Shown here in pieces: positions 16,525 to 24,779 of a stretch of DNA of 64,000 nucleotides. Both the position numbers and the translations under genes were made by a program. This DNA is from Ruminococcus sp. (GTDB taxonomy: Bacteria; Bacillota; Clostridia; Oscillospirales; Ruminococcaceae): the NCBI GenBank assembly GCA_017470905.1, contig JAFUXL010000012.1, positions 1 through 64,000 of the forward strand, given 5' to 3'. The stretch's first letter is position 1. Each line of letters begins with the position of its first letter. The notes beneath the pieces are model-generated. The model did no database searches. It was not told where the DNA came from and was given only the letters and a program-made list of their open reading frames with translations.

Positions 16525-16553
16525 TTGACAATTATTTGTAGAAATGATATAAT
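16525..16553 (+). promoter_or_regulatory. Promoter of the ABC transporter gene
   Basis: TTGACA, 17 bp, TATAAT: full consensus, about 50 bp before the start. Two direct copies of TTGTGAAA lie just upstream (16493-16510) and could bind a regulator. Confidence 0.8.
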
Positions 16554-16603
16554 TAAATGCAGGCTTTTACTGTAAAAAGAATAAAGAAAGAAAGGTGAAT
16601 TAT

Positions 16604-19564
16604 TTGCTGCAACTCAAGGACATAGTTAAAAAATACGGAAGCGGTGAAAATACCGTCACTGCCCTCAACGGAGTGAGCATTATTTTCCGTGAAAACGAAT
16701 TTGTTTCTATCCTCGGTCATTCGGGCTGCGGAAAAACCACTCTGCTCAACATCATAGGCGGACTTGACCATTATACATCAGGCGATTTAATCATAAACGG
16801 AGTTTCGACAAAAAAATACAAGGACAGAGACTGGGACGCTTACAGAAACCATTCGATAGGCTTTATTTTCCAGAGCTATAATTTAATTCCGCACCAGACT
16901 GTGCTTGCAAACGTTGAGCTTGCGCTGACTATTTCGGGCGTTTCAAAATCCGAGAGAAGAAAACGTGCAAAGGAAGCCCTCGAAAAAGTCGGTCTCGGAA
17001 ATCAGATTAATAAAAAGCCCAACCAGATGTCGGGCGGTCAGATGCAGAGGGTGGCTATCGCCCGTGCGCTGATTAATAATCCCGATATTCTCCTCGCCGA
17101 TGAACCAACGGGCGCACTCGACAGCGAAACCAGTATTCAGGTTATGGAATTGCTGAAAGAGATAGCAAAGGATAAGCTTGTAATCATGGTAACGCATAAC
17201 CCTGAGCTTGCCGAGCAGTATTCGACACGTATCGTCAGAATAAAGGACGGTCAGCTTACCTCCGACAGCGCACCGTTCACTCCCGAAAAGGAAGAAGTCA
17301 GAGAGGGTACTAAAAAGCGTGTTTCAATGTCTTTCGGAACGGCTGTTTCGCTTTCCATGAACAATCTCCTTACCAAAAAGGGGCGCACACTGCTTACATC
17401 CTTTGCAGGCTCTATAGGAATTATAGGCATTGCACTTATCCTGTCGCTTGCAACGGGTATAAACGAATATATTGACGATATTCAGGAGGAGACACTTTCG
17501 TCCTATCCGTTGCAGATAATGCGTGAAAATGCCGATACCTCGGGCATGATTGAGGCTCTCATGCAGAGCCGTGAGGACTACGAAAACAAGACCTTTGACG
17601 AAAATACAATGTATGCCAATACTGACGTGTACGATATGTTCAATTCCTTCAACTCCTCCGCAAAGCAGATAAACAATATGAAGGATTTCAGGACTTTCCT
17701 CGAAAATGATGAAACCGTTCAGGAAAAAGCAAGCGCAATATCCTATTCGTATGATATAAAAATGCCCGTCTATACGCAGTCTCCGTCAGGTGAGATGATA
17801 AAGGTCGATTTTATGGATATGTATTCAAAGGCTCTCGGCGTGAGCGACAGCGAATATATGACGCAGGCTATGAATAATCCCATGGCAAGCTTTGAGACAC
17901 AGGCTTTCGGGCTTAGTGTCATGGAGGAGCTGCTGCCGGCAGAAAACGGCGACCCCGTAAACGAGCTCATCAAAAATCAATATGAACTCGTGTACGGCAA
18001 ATTCCCCGAAAATTACGATGAAGTAGTTGTCGTACTCACACGTAAAAACGAAATCCCCGATATTATCGCCTATTCGATAGGTCTTAAGGACAGGGAGGGC
18101 TTTTCGGAAAATTTGAAAGCCGTGATGAATGACGAGATTATCGAAAATTACGGTCAGCTTGAATGGAGCTTTGACGACATCATGAACAAGCAGTTCAAGC
18201 TTATTCTCCCCTGCGAATACTATACCAAAAACGAAGGCGGAAAGGGCTGTGTTGACCTTACATCGACCGAAACGGGACTTGAATATCTCTTTAAATCCTC
18301 CGATATAGGCGTAGATTTGAAAATTGTCGGCTTCATAAGACCGAACGAGGACGTTAAAGCCGCAATGATTAGCAGCTATATGGGATATACCAACAAGCTG
18401 ACGCAGTATATCATTGACAAGACCAACAAGAGCGATATTGTAAAAGAACAGGTTAATGACGAGGAAAACGACATACTTACCGGTACCAAATTCATGACGG
18501 ACGAATATGAAGAACCGTCAGACGAAGAGAAAATAAATACAATAAAGGAATTTATTGGGGCTGCCGGCAACGACACAAAAGCCGATATGTTCAGGCTTAT
18601 TTCACGTCAGCCCGACCCCGAAATGCTTGAAAAACAGGCTGCCGAGGCTATGAAGAATTTCAAGAAAGAGGAATTTATAAAGCAGATTACGGATATGTAT
18701 TCCGCAGAGCTTGGCGTTGATGCATCACAGGTTACGGCATATATCGAACAGATGAGCGATGAGGAAATAATGCAGTATGCAGAGGAGGCTGCAAAGGCTC
18801 AGATTTCCGAACAGTTCGCCGCCGAAGCAGAGAAAAAGCTCTCGTCCATGACCAATGAACAGCTTGCCGCACAGTTTGACAAAACTCCTCTTTCGGACAA
18901 TAATTATCTCCTGCTCTTTGAGGAATACACCCCCGAACAGATTTCGGACTCAACCTATGAAGATAATCTGCGGCTTCTGGGAAAAGCTGACGAGTCCGAC
19001 CCCTCACAGATAAGAATTTATGCGAAAACCTTTGAGGACAAGGACGAAATTTCCGCAAGAATAGACGACTATAACGAAAACGCAAGCGAAAAGGATTTCA
19101 TTCACTTCACCGATTACGTAGCACTTCTTATGTCCTCCGTTACGAGCATTATCAGCGGAATATCCTATCTTCTCATAGCCTTTGTCGGAATATCACTCGT
19201 TGTATCGTCCATCATGATTGGAATTATAACATATATCTCTGTACTTGAAAGAACGAGAGAGATAGGCATACTCCGTGCGATAGGCGCATCAAAGAGAGAT
19301 GTTTCAACCGTATTCAATGCGGAGACGCTCCTTGTCGGTCTTACGGCAGGTCTTATAGGAATAGGAATATCATATCTTCTTACTATCCCGATAAATATTA
19401 TAATCCACAGCGTAACAACACTCGATACGCTCAATGCCCATGTGCCGACTGCCGGCGCAGTGATACTCGTTGTAATAAGCATGGTACTCACGCTTATTGC
19501 AGGACTTATTCCCTCCCGTGTTGCCTCTAAGAAAGACCCCGTGGAGGCTCTCAGAACCGAATAA
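16604..19564 (+). CDS. MacB-like ABC transporter, ATPase fused to FtsX-type permease
   Basis: A single polypeptide of about 986 residues. The N-terminal ATPase (about 1-225) has Walker A GHSGCGKT at 38-45, the ABC signature SGGQ from 143 and the Walker B segment LLADEPTGALD. A first membrane helix (about 262-285) is followed by a roughly 540-residue external domain rich in Asp, Glu and Met. Three helices of an FtsX/MacB permease (about 850-980) follow, ending ASKKDPVEALR. This family mostly exports peptides or acts as a mechanotransmitter rather than importing. The TTG at 16604 lies 6 nt after AAAGGTG; a GTG three codons earlier overlaps that site. It is a single-gene transcript with its own promoter and terminator. 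Confidence 0.88.
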   Translation: MLQLKDIVKKYGSGENTVTALNGVSIIFRENEFVSILGHSGCGKTTLLNIIGGLDHYTSGDLIINGVSTKKYKDRDWDAYRNHSIGFIFQSYNLIPHQTVLANVELALTISGVSKSERRKRAKEALEKVGLGNQINKKPNQMSGGQMQRVAIARALINNPDILLADEPTGALDSETSIQVMELLKEIAKDKLVIMVTHNPELAEQYSTRIVRIKDGQLTSDSAPFTPEKEEVREGTKKRVSMSFGTAVSLSMNNLLTKKGRTLLTSFAGSIGIIGIALILSLATGINEYIDDIQEETLSSYPLQIMRENADTSGMIEALMQSREDYENKTFDENTMYANTDVYDMFNSFNSSAKQINNMKDFRTFLENDETVQEKASAISYSYDIKMPVYTQSPSGEMIKVDFMDMYSKALGVSDSEYMTQAMNNPMASFETQAFGLSVMEELLPAENGDPVNELIKNQYELVYGKFPENYDEVVVVLTRKNEIPDIIAYSIGLKDREGFSENLKAVMNDEIIENYGQLEWSFDDIMNKQFKLILPCEYYTKNEGGKGCVDLTSTETGLEYLFKSSDIGVDLKIVGFIRPNEDVKAAMISSYMGYTNKLTQYIIDKTNKSDIVKEQVNDEENDILTGTKFMTDEYEEPSDEEKINTIKEFIGAAGNDTKADMFRLISRQPDPEMLEKQAAEAMKNFKKEEFIKQITDMYSAELGVDASQVTAYIEQMSDEEIMQYAEEAAKAQISEQFAAEAEKKLSSMTNEQLAAQFDKTPLSDNNYLLLFEEYTPEQISDSTYEDNLRLLGKADESDPSQIRIYAKTFEDKDEISARIDDYNENASEKDFIHFTDYVALLMSSVTSIISGISYLLIAFVGISLVVSSIMIGIITYISVLERTREIGILRAIGASKRDVSTVFNAETLLVGLTAGLIGIGISYLLTIPINIIIHSVTTLDTLNAHVPTAGAVILVVISMVLTLIAGLIPSRVASKKDPVEALRTE

Positions 19565-19568
19565 CAGC

Positions 19569-19600
19569 AAAAATCTCCCGAATTACGGGAGATTTTTATA
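19569..19600. terminator. Terminator between the ABC transporter and kptA
   Basis: Stem AAATCTCCCG/CGGGAGATTT with loop AATTA, flanked by A-rich and T-rich sequence; likely works in both directions. Confidence 0.85.
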
Positions 19601-19611
19601 TATATAAATTT

Positions 19612-20172
19612 TCATTCATGTTTATATATTCTTTCGATTATATATTTTACGGGTACGCTTTCGGTACACCATACATCATTTTCGGAAACTCCGAAAGAAA
19701 ATCCGTCATCACACATAGCGGCGGCATCTACTTTCAGAATGACAGGAGTCTGATTTTTCCAGCGTTCGGCGGACTGCCATGCCTTTGACTTGTCAGCCTG
19801 CAAATGCACGGCATGGCGTTTCATCCTGTTTATTTCGCCGCTTTCGTCTATTTTGCGCATAGCAGTGGTATTCGTCCCGTGATAGAGATAATCGGGCGGT
19901 TCTCTGTATTCCAGTTCGGGAACCACCCACGAAACGGAATGACCCTGACAGCATTTGATTTTTTTATGCCTTTCGTCAAATAAATATCTTCCCTTTTCGT
20001 CCTCCCCGACAAGTCTTTCGAGAGTTTCCCTTGAAAGGCGGTATTTTGAAAATTTATTAACATTTTCTATGAGCTGTTTAACGGACACCCAGCCGTGTTC
20101 GTCCATGTCAAGCTCTGCGTCCTCCGGCTTGTGGCGCAGGAGCAGGCAGAGATATTTTGAAAGATTTTTCAT
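19612..20172 (-). CDS. kptA: RNA 2'-phosphotransferase, Tpt1/KptA family
   Basis: Enzyme that uses NAD+ to remove an internal 2'-phosphate from RNA, releasing ADP-ribose 1'',2''-cyclic phosphate; the natural bacterial substrate is uncertain. The 186-residue protein has the N-terminal LLRHKPE motif with the catalytic Arg-His pair (residues 13-14), CQGHS near residue 75, YHGT near 98 and the RHAVHLQ motif near 118. The family normally has Arg shortly before QGHS (RAxQGHS); here the sequence is KCCQGHS, so a catalytic Arg appears to be replaced by Lys. ATG at 20172. It is followed on the same strand, 30 bp upstream of its start, by the end of the GGDEF gene, so both may be cotranscribed. Confidence 0.88.
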   Translation of the reverse strand: MKNLSKYLCLLLRHKPEDAELDMDEHGWVSVKQLIENVNKFSKYRLSRETLERLVGEDEKGRYLFDERHKKIKCCQGHSVSWVVPELEYREPPDYLYHGTNTTAMRKIDESGEINRMKRHAVHLQADKSKAWQSAERWKNQTPVILKVDAAAMCDDGFSFGVSENDVWCTESVPVKYIIERIYKHE

Positions 20173-20202
20173 TCATTCACCCCTGATTTGATGTTAATTA
20201 TA

Positions 20203-22131
20203 TTAACTTTTGAGATATTTCGAGCGTTTTTTTCTTCTTTTTTCCTTGTACATTATCTTGTCGGCTTCGGTTACGAAACGGAAAATATCATTTTTTTCGG
20301 TGGGGGTAACTATTACGTAGCCCGTGCTTGCGCTGAGCTTGTAAGCCTTATCCTCTGTTGAATTTTTCTTTTCGATATTTTCCTTTATTATCTCCGTCAG
20401 TCTTTTTGCATCGTCATCGTTGTAATCTGCGGCGAAAATTATAAATTCGTCTCCTCCGAAACGGCAGAACACCTCATTATTCTTGCAGGAAACCGTGAGA
20501 ATATCGGCGATTGCGCATATAGCCTCATCGCCTACGTCATGACCGTAGGTATCGTTTATTACTTTCAGTCCGTCAAGGTCTATGAACATGAGCATAATCT
20601 CACGCTTTTCGCTCACGCAGGCATTATATATATCTGTTGTAGCCTGAACGAAGCCGTTTCTGTTGAGTATTCCCGTGAATGTATCCTTTGTGTAGAGTCT
20701 GCCGAGACGCTGTACGGCGAGGTCGAGACAGATAAGCTTGCGCATATTTTCGAGGGAGTTGCTTATGGTTATGCACCATGACTGGAACATTGAATTGTGC
20801 AGGGGGAGCTTTGTCATTCTTATTGCCATGAAGCCGAGACAGCGTTCGCCGAAATGCAGGGGAATGAAATAATACATCTTTCCGGCGTCGCTGCTCCTTG
20901 CACATTCGGGTATAAGCTCCCGTGTTTTCATGACGGTTTTGTCGTGGAATACACCGTTTGAATAGGCAATTTCGACAATGACGTTTTCGGTAAATTCCGA
21001 GGGGACATTCTTGTTGTTGTTTGAGAGGTCGTTTTTCTCGTCAAAGACCTCGGAGTCCCAGTTTTCGCAGAGACAGAAATAAAATTCTTCGGGGTTCATA
21101 TCTGCGACAAATTTCTTGAATGATGCTATATACTGTCTGAAGCTGCCGCAGTCCTGCAAATCGCATGAAAGCTTGTTCACTACGGACATATAGGCATTTA
21201 TATTTTCATATTTCCTGTAGTTTGTATAATTTACCGTTTTAAATTCCTGTATATCGAAAGGCTCGTTGTCGCAGCAGCCGCAGCTTTCCCTGAATTTCGG
21301 CGACATATCGAGAATTATGCTCCTTTGAGGATTTTGGCCGGTGAAATATTCATAGAGCATCTTACAGGCAAGTCTGCCCGATTTTTTCAGCGGACGTTCA
21401 ACGGAGGTAAGCTCCATCTGATAATTATGCTTGCTGTAGGTGTCGTCAAAGCCCGATACCTTTATTTCCGAGGGAATTTTGTAGCCTGCGGCGGACAGGC
21501 GGTTTATAGCGGTAGCCGCCATTACATCATTTGCGCATATTATGGCTTCGGGCATGGAGGGGTTTCTTTTGAGGAAGTATTCTACGGCATTTTTTCCTGA
21601 CGGCGCACGGAAATCTCCGTAATATATGCGGTCGCTTTCTATTTCTATATGGTTTTCTTCGAGGACGTTGAAGAAAGCGCACAGCCTGTCGGAGCTTTCG
21701 GGGTTATATCTGGGACCTGATATATAATTGAATTTTTTTACATTGTGAACCTTTATAAAATGCTCCGTTATTCTGCGCATGGCGGTGTCGTTGTCTATGC
21801 CTATGTGGAACATATCGGGGACATCGTTGTCTATGCTTACGGCAGGTATTCCTGCTTGTCTTATTCTTGCGAAGATATTGCGCACAACGGGCGGGTGGTC
21901 TATGGTATTTGTAAGAAGTACGGCTCCGTCAAATTCGGAGAAATCGGGGAGGCTGAATATATTAAATTCGCCCGTATCGTGTCCCGGATTGCCGAGAGTA
22001 CCTATAAATGAGACAAATACAAAAATGTCCATTGAATATTCAGCCGCAGCTTCTTCGATACCGTTCAGTATCGAACTCTGATAGCTCTGGTCTATACTTG
22101 CGATAATTACTGCTATTTTGTATTTATTCAC
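20203..22131 (-). CDS. Sugar-binding-like sensor fused to GGDEF diguanylate cyclase
   Basis: A 642-residue cytoplasmic signalling protein. Residues about 1-280 match the type I periplasmic-binding/LacI sensor fold (VIIASIDQSYQ, ISGPRYNPES, ICANDVMAATA, VSGFDD) but the LacI DNA-binding domain is absent. A middle region (about 290-480) contains a cysteine cluster CGCCDNE and a GAF-like stretch. The C-terminal GGDEF domain has an intact RFGGDEF with GGDEF beginning at residue 559, so it should make cyclic di-GMP. I see no RxxD inhibitory site upstream of it. I choose the GTG at 22131 after AAAAGGAG. No signal peptide or membrane helix is visible, so the sensed ligand would be internal. Confidence 0.85.
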   Translation of the reverse strand: MNKYKIAVIIASIDQSYQSSILNGIEEAAAEYSMDIFVFVSFIGTLGNPGHDTGEFNIFSLPDFSEFDGAVLLTNTIDHPPVVRNIFARIRQAGIPAVSIDNDVPDMFHIGIDNDTAMRRITEHFIKVHNVKKFNYISGPRYNPESSDRLCAFFNVLEENHIEIESDRIYYGDFRAPSGKNAVEYFLKRNPSMPEAIICANDVMAATAINRLSAAGYKIPSEIKVSGFDDTYSKHNYQMELTSVERPLKKSGRLACKMLYEYFTGQNPQRSIILDMSPKFRESCGCCDNEPFDIQEFKTVNYTNYRKYENINAYMSVVNKLSCDLQDCGSFRQYIASFKKFVADMNPEEFYFCLCENWDSEVFDEKNDLSNNNKNVPSEFTENVIVEIAYSNGVFHDKTVMKTRELIPECARSSDAGKMYYFIPLHFGERCLGFMAIRMTKLPLHNSMFQSWCITISNSLENMRKLICLDLAVQRLGRLYTKDTFTGILNRNGFVQATTDIYNACVSEKREIMLMFIDLDGLKVINDTYGHDVGDEAICAIADILTVSCKNNEVFCRFGGDEFIIFAADYNDDDAKRLTEIIKENIEKKNSTEDKAYKLSASTGYVIVTPTEKNDIFRFVTEADKIMYKEKRRKKRSKYLKS

Positions 22132-22170
22132 AGCATTACACTCCTTTTTCTGAAAGCTTATGCAATATTT

Positions 22171-22222
22171 GCTATATAATGAGCATTTCAAGATAATGTA
22201 CAAAAATTTTTATATTTTTCAT
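22171..22222 (-). repeat. Family 2 tail without its hairpin, before the GGDEF gene
   Basis: On the reverse strand the sequence carries the conserved tail (AAAAATTTTTGTACATTATC, then AAATGCTCATTATATAG) ending 40 bp before the GTG start, but no GC hairpin adjoins it. A degenerate promoter (TACATT, 18 bp, TATAGC) can be read in it. Confidence 0.6.
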
Positions 22223-22361
22223 TATGATTTTTTGATAATATATTTTCCCGTAATTAAAAAATACAGCGGAATACATATCAGCAAGGCATTATCTATATTT
22301 TACAACAAAATTATGAAAAAATCAATAGTTTTTTTATAATAATTTCTGTTTTAACTATAAA

Positions 22362-22418
22362 ATGGGCATTCTGAAAATTTTTATATTTTTCTTCGTTCCC
22401 TCTGCCGCAGACGGGAAA
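22362..22418 (-). repeat. Family 2 element, degenerate hairpin
   Basis: Tail-like AAATGGGCATTCTGAAAATT followed by a weak GC hairpin at 22396-22417 (TTCCCTC...GACGGGAA), in reverse orientation. The gap 22132-22597 otherwise shows only the ppa promoter. Confidence 0.55.
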
Positions 22419-22524
22419 TACCGATAAAACTCCGGAATTTACTTCTCTTATTCAAAACTAACATATAAAAACTGCCGTCTGTTTTCAACAAAATCTGTCA
22501 CAATGACAAAAATTCATAGCAATA

Positions 22525-22553
22525 TTGACAAATTCAAAAAATAATGCTATACT
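22525..22553 (+). promoter_or_regulatory. ppa promoter
   Basis: TTGACA, 17 bp, TATACT, about 45 bp before the ppa start. Confidence 0.75.
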
Positions 22554-22597
22554 AACATCAGCAGGTATAATACCAAATGAACTGCGGAGGTTTTTAA

Positions 22598-23131
22598 ATG
22601 AAAAATATATGGCACGACATAAGCCCCAAAAGGATAAATCCCGATAATTTCTATGCCGTTATCGAGATTGGCAAGGGAAGCAAAATAAAATATGAACTCG
22701 ACAAGGAAACAGGGTTCATAAAAATGGACAGAATACTCCATACCTCAACCCACTATCCGGCAAACTACGGGTTCATTCCCCGTACCTATTCCGACGACCA
22801 GGACCCGCTCGATGTCCTTGTGTTATGCTCCGAAAAGCTCATGCCCCTTACTCTTGTGAAATGTTACCCCATAGGCGTGATAAGAATGCTGGACAACAGC
22901 CACAGGGACGACAAAATCATTGCCATACCCTTCGATGACCCCAATTACAATATGTACATGGACATCGAACAGCTCCCGAAACACGTATTCGATGAAATGA
23001 CGCATTTCTTCACCGTGTATAAGGAACTTGAGCATAAAACTACTGCCGTGAATGAGGTTGACCATGCGGAAGTCGCAAAGCAGATAATCGCCGATGATAT
23101 AGAACACTATATCGAAAACTTCTGTAAGTAA
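22598..23131 (+). CDS. ppa: Family I inorganic pyrophosphatase
   Basis: Soluble enzyme that hydrolyses pyrophosphate and so pulls biosynthetic reactions forward. The 177-residue protein has the family I core: EIGKGSKIKYE substrate-binding region (residues 24-34), YPANYGFIP, and the metal-binding acidic signature DDQDPLDVLV (about 67-76), with a further DD-containing IPFDDPNY segment. ATG at 22598 after GGAGG. It precedes prs by about 165 bp; the gap carries a family 2 element, so cotranscription is uncertain even though PRPP synthesis and pyrophosphate use are related. Confidence 0.95.
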   Translation: MKNIWHDISPKRINPDNFYAVIEIGKGSKIKYELDKETGFIKMDRILHTSTHYPANYGFIPRTYSDDQDPLDVLVLCSEKLMPLTLVKCYPIGVIRMLDNSHRDDKIIAIPFDDPNYNMYMDIEQLPKHVFDEMTHFFTVYKELEHKTTAVNEVDHAEVAKQIIADDIEHYIENFCK

Positions 23132-23139
23132 CTATGATT

Positions 23140-23263
23140 GAGCAGATTTGGATTATTTGTAATAATATATAATAAAAGCCGTGTTTCCTCCGCCCGCGGC
23201 GGAGGAAATACGGACAAGGCATAAAAATCTTTGTGCATTATTTTAAAATGCTCATTTATAGTC
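23140..23263 (+). repeat. Family 2 element before prs (best-formed copy)
   Basis: Left part GATTGAGCAGATTTG, then a perfect 11-bp hairpin at 23184-23208 (TTTCCTCCGCC/GGCGGAGGAAA, loop CGC), then the AT-rich tail ending in TTTATAGT. The tail contains TGCATT (23234-23239), 17 bp, TATAGT (23257-23262), a possible promoter for prs. The left part and tail recur at 54305-54418. Confidence 0.8.
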
Positions 23264-23297
23264 AAGTAACCAAAAACCGATAATGAAAGGAAATCTT

Positions 23298-24443
23298 ATG
23301 ACAGCTTCAAGTGAAAATTTATTCAGCAGCCAGTCAAGTGCTGCGCCCATAGGAATAATCGCAATGAACAGCGTTACCGAGCTGGGCAACAAAATCAACA
23401 GCTATCTCGTTGATTGGGCAAAAAAAGCAGGATACGAAACCGAAAGCTTCCTCATAGAAAGCGAGTGTCCCAGATTTTCATCAGGTGACGGAAAGGGACT
23501 TATCAAATCAACCGTCAGGGGCATGGATTTGTTCATAATAGTCGATGTCGGAAACTACAGCGTAAAGTATGATTATTTCGGAAATCAGAACTGTATGTCC
23601 CCTGATGACCACTATCAGGATTTGAAGAGAATTATTCAGGCTGCCGGGGGAAAGGCTCACAGGATAAATGTAATCATGCCCATTCTCTACGGCGGCAGAC
23701 AGCACAGAAGAAATTACAGGGAGTCCCTCGACTGCGCCTGCGCTCTTCAGGAGCTTGAGGCTATGGGAGTTTCCAATATCGTTGCTTTCGATGCACACGA
23801 CCCCAGAGTACAGAATGCCGTTCCGCTCATGGGCTTTGACAATGTTATGCCTACCTATCAGGTTCTCAAAACCATGCTCAGGGAAATCAAGGGCGTAAGC
23901 TACACAAAGGACAAATTCATGGTCGTTTCCCCCGATGAGGGCGCACTCAACAGAAATATGTACTATGCCTCCGTTCTCGGTGTTGAAATGGGTATGTTCT
24001 ACAAGAGAAGAGACTATTCGACTATCGTAAACGGCAGAAATCCCATTGTCGCACACGAATATATCGGAAATTCCGTTGAGGGAAAGGATATTTTCGTAGC
24101 CGATGATATAATCTCTTCGGGCGAGTCCATGCTTGACCTTGCATATGCTCTCAAAAAGAAAAATGCAGGCAGAATATTCACCTATTCAACCTATGCGATT
24201 TTCACCAACGGTCTTGAAAAATTCGACAAGGCTTACGAGGAAGGCATTATTGACGGCGTATTCGGCACGAACCTTACATACAGAACCCCCGAGCTTCTCA
24301 GCAGAGAATGGTTCCATGAGGTTGATGTATCAAAGTATATTGCGTATTTCATTGAAGCTATAAATCATGAGGTTTCTATCTCGAAGATAATAGACCCCCA
24401 CGAAAAAATAGAGGTTCTCCTCGAAAAATACGGTATGAAATAA
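23298..24443 (+). CDS. prs: Ribose-phosphate pyrophosphokinase (divergent, long form)
   Basis: Makes PRPP from ribose 5-phosphate and ATP for nucleotide, His and Trp synthesis. The 381-residue protein is longer than the usual 310-320-residue enzyme. It keeps the PRPP-synthase pattern: YGGRQHRR in the flexible-loop region, FDAHDPRVQ, a VSPDEGALNR segment and the PRPP-binding loop VADDIISSGES near residues 262-272. The Ser/Gln-rich N-terminus and the roughly 60-residue C-terminal extension are atypical. The ATG at 23298 follows AAAGGA. Such long paralogues occur in Clostridia; whether this is the only prs in the genome cannot be seen here. Confidence 0.85.
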   Translation: MTASSENLFSSQSSAAPIGIIAMNSVTELGNKINSYLVDWAKKAGYETESFLIESECPRFSSGDGKGLIKSTVRGMDLFIIVDVGNYSVKYDYFGNQNCMSPDDHYQDLKRIIQAAGGKAHRINVIMPILYGGRQHRRNYRESLDCACALQELEAMGVSNIVAFDAHDPRVQNAVPLMGFDNVMPTYQVLKTMLREIKGVSYTKDKFMVVSPDEGALNRNMYYASVLGVEMGMFYKRRDYSTIVNGRNPIVAHEYIGNSVEGKDIFVADDIISSGESMLDLAYALKKKNAGRIFTYSTYAIFTNGLEKFDKAYEEGIIDGVFGTNLTYRTPELLSREWFHEVDVSKYIAYFIEAINHEVSISKIIDPHEKIEVLLEKYGMK

Positions 24444-24450
24444 TTTACAT

Positions 24451-24486
24451 GAGCCGGTTTTGCATTAAACCGGCTCTTTTTAATTG
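24451..24486 (+). terminator. prs terminator
   Basis: Perfect stem GAGCCGGTTT/AAACCGGCTC with loop TGCATT, then T-run. A second weaker hairpin (ATCCC...GGGAT plus T7) follows at 24488-24518. The rest of 24444-24779 holds only the flotillin promoter and an AT-rich stretch with no evident feature. Confidence 0.88.
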
Positions 24487-24695
24487 CAATCCCTGTTTTG
24501 GACGGGGATTTTTTTATCATGCTTTTTTGGAATAATGCCATAACCGATATAATATGATATTTTCAATGGATTACTTCACAAAATCTCCAAATCCTTAAAA
24601 AGGTTCATATGAACTTATTTTTAAATTTGCTGAACTCATATAAAGTTTAATGTACCGCTATGAAAAATCAGGCATGGGGCATATAAAACCTAATA

Positions 24696-24724
24696 TTGAC
24701 AAATCAAAAACCATATTGTATAAT
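24696..24724 (+). promoter_or_regulatory. Flotillin gene promoter
   Basis: TTGACA, 17 bp, TATAAT: full consensus, about 55 bp before the ATG. Confidence 0.8.
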
Positions 24725-24779
24725 ATTGTCGTACAGCAAATCACACTCTGTACAGAATTATGATATGGAGGATAAAATC

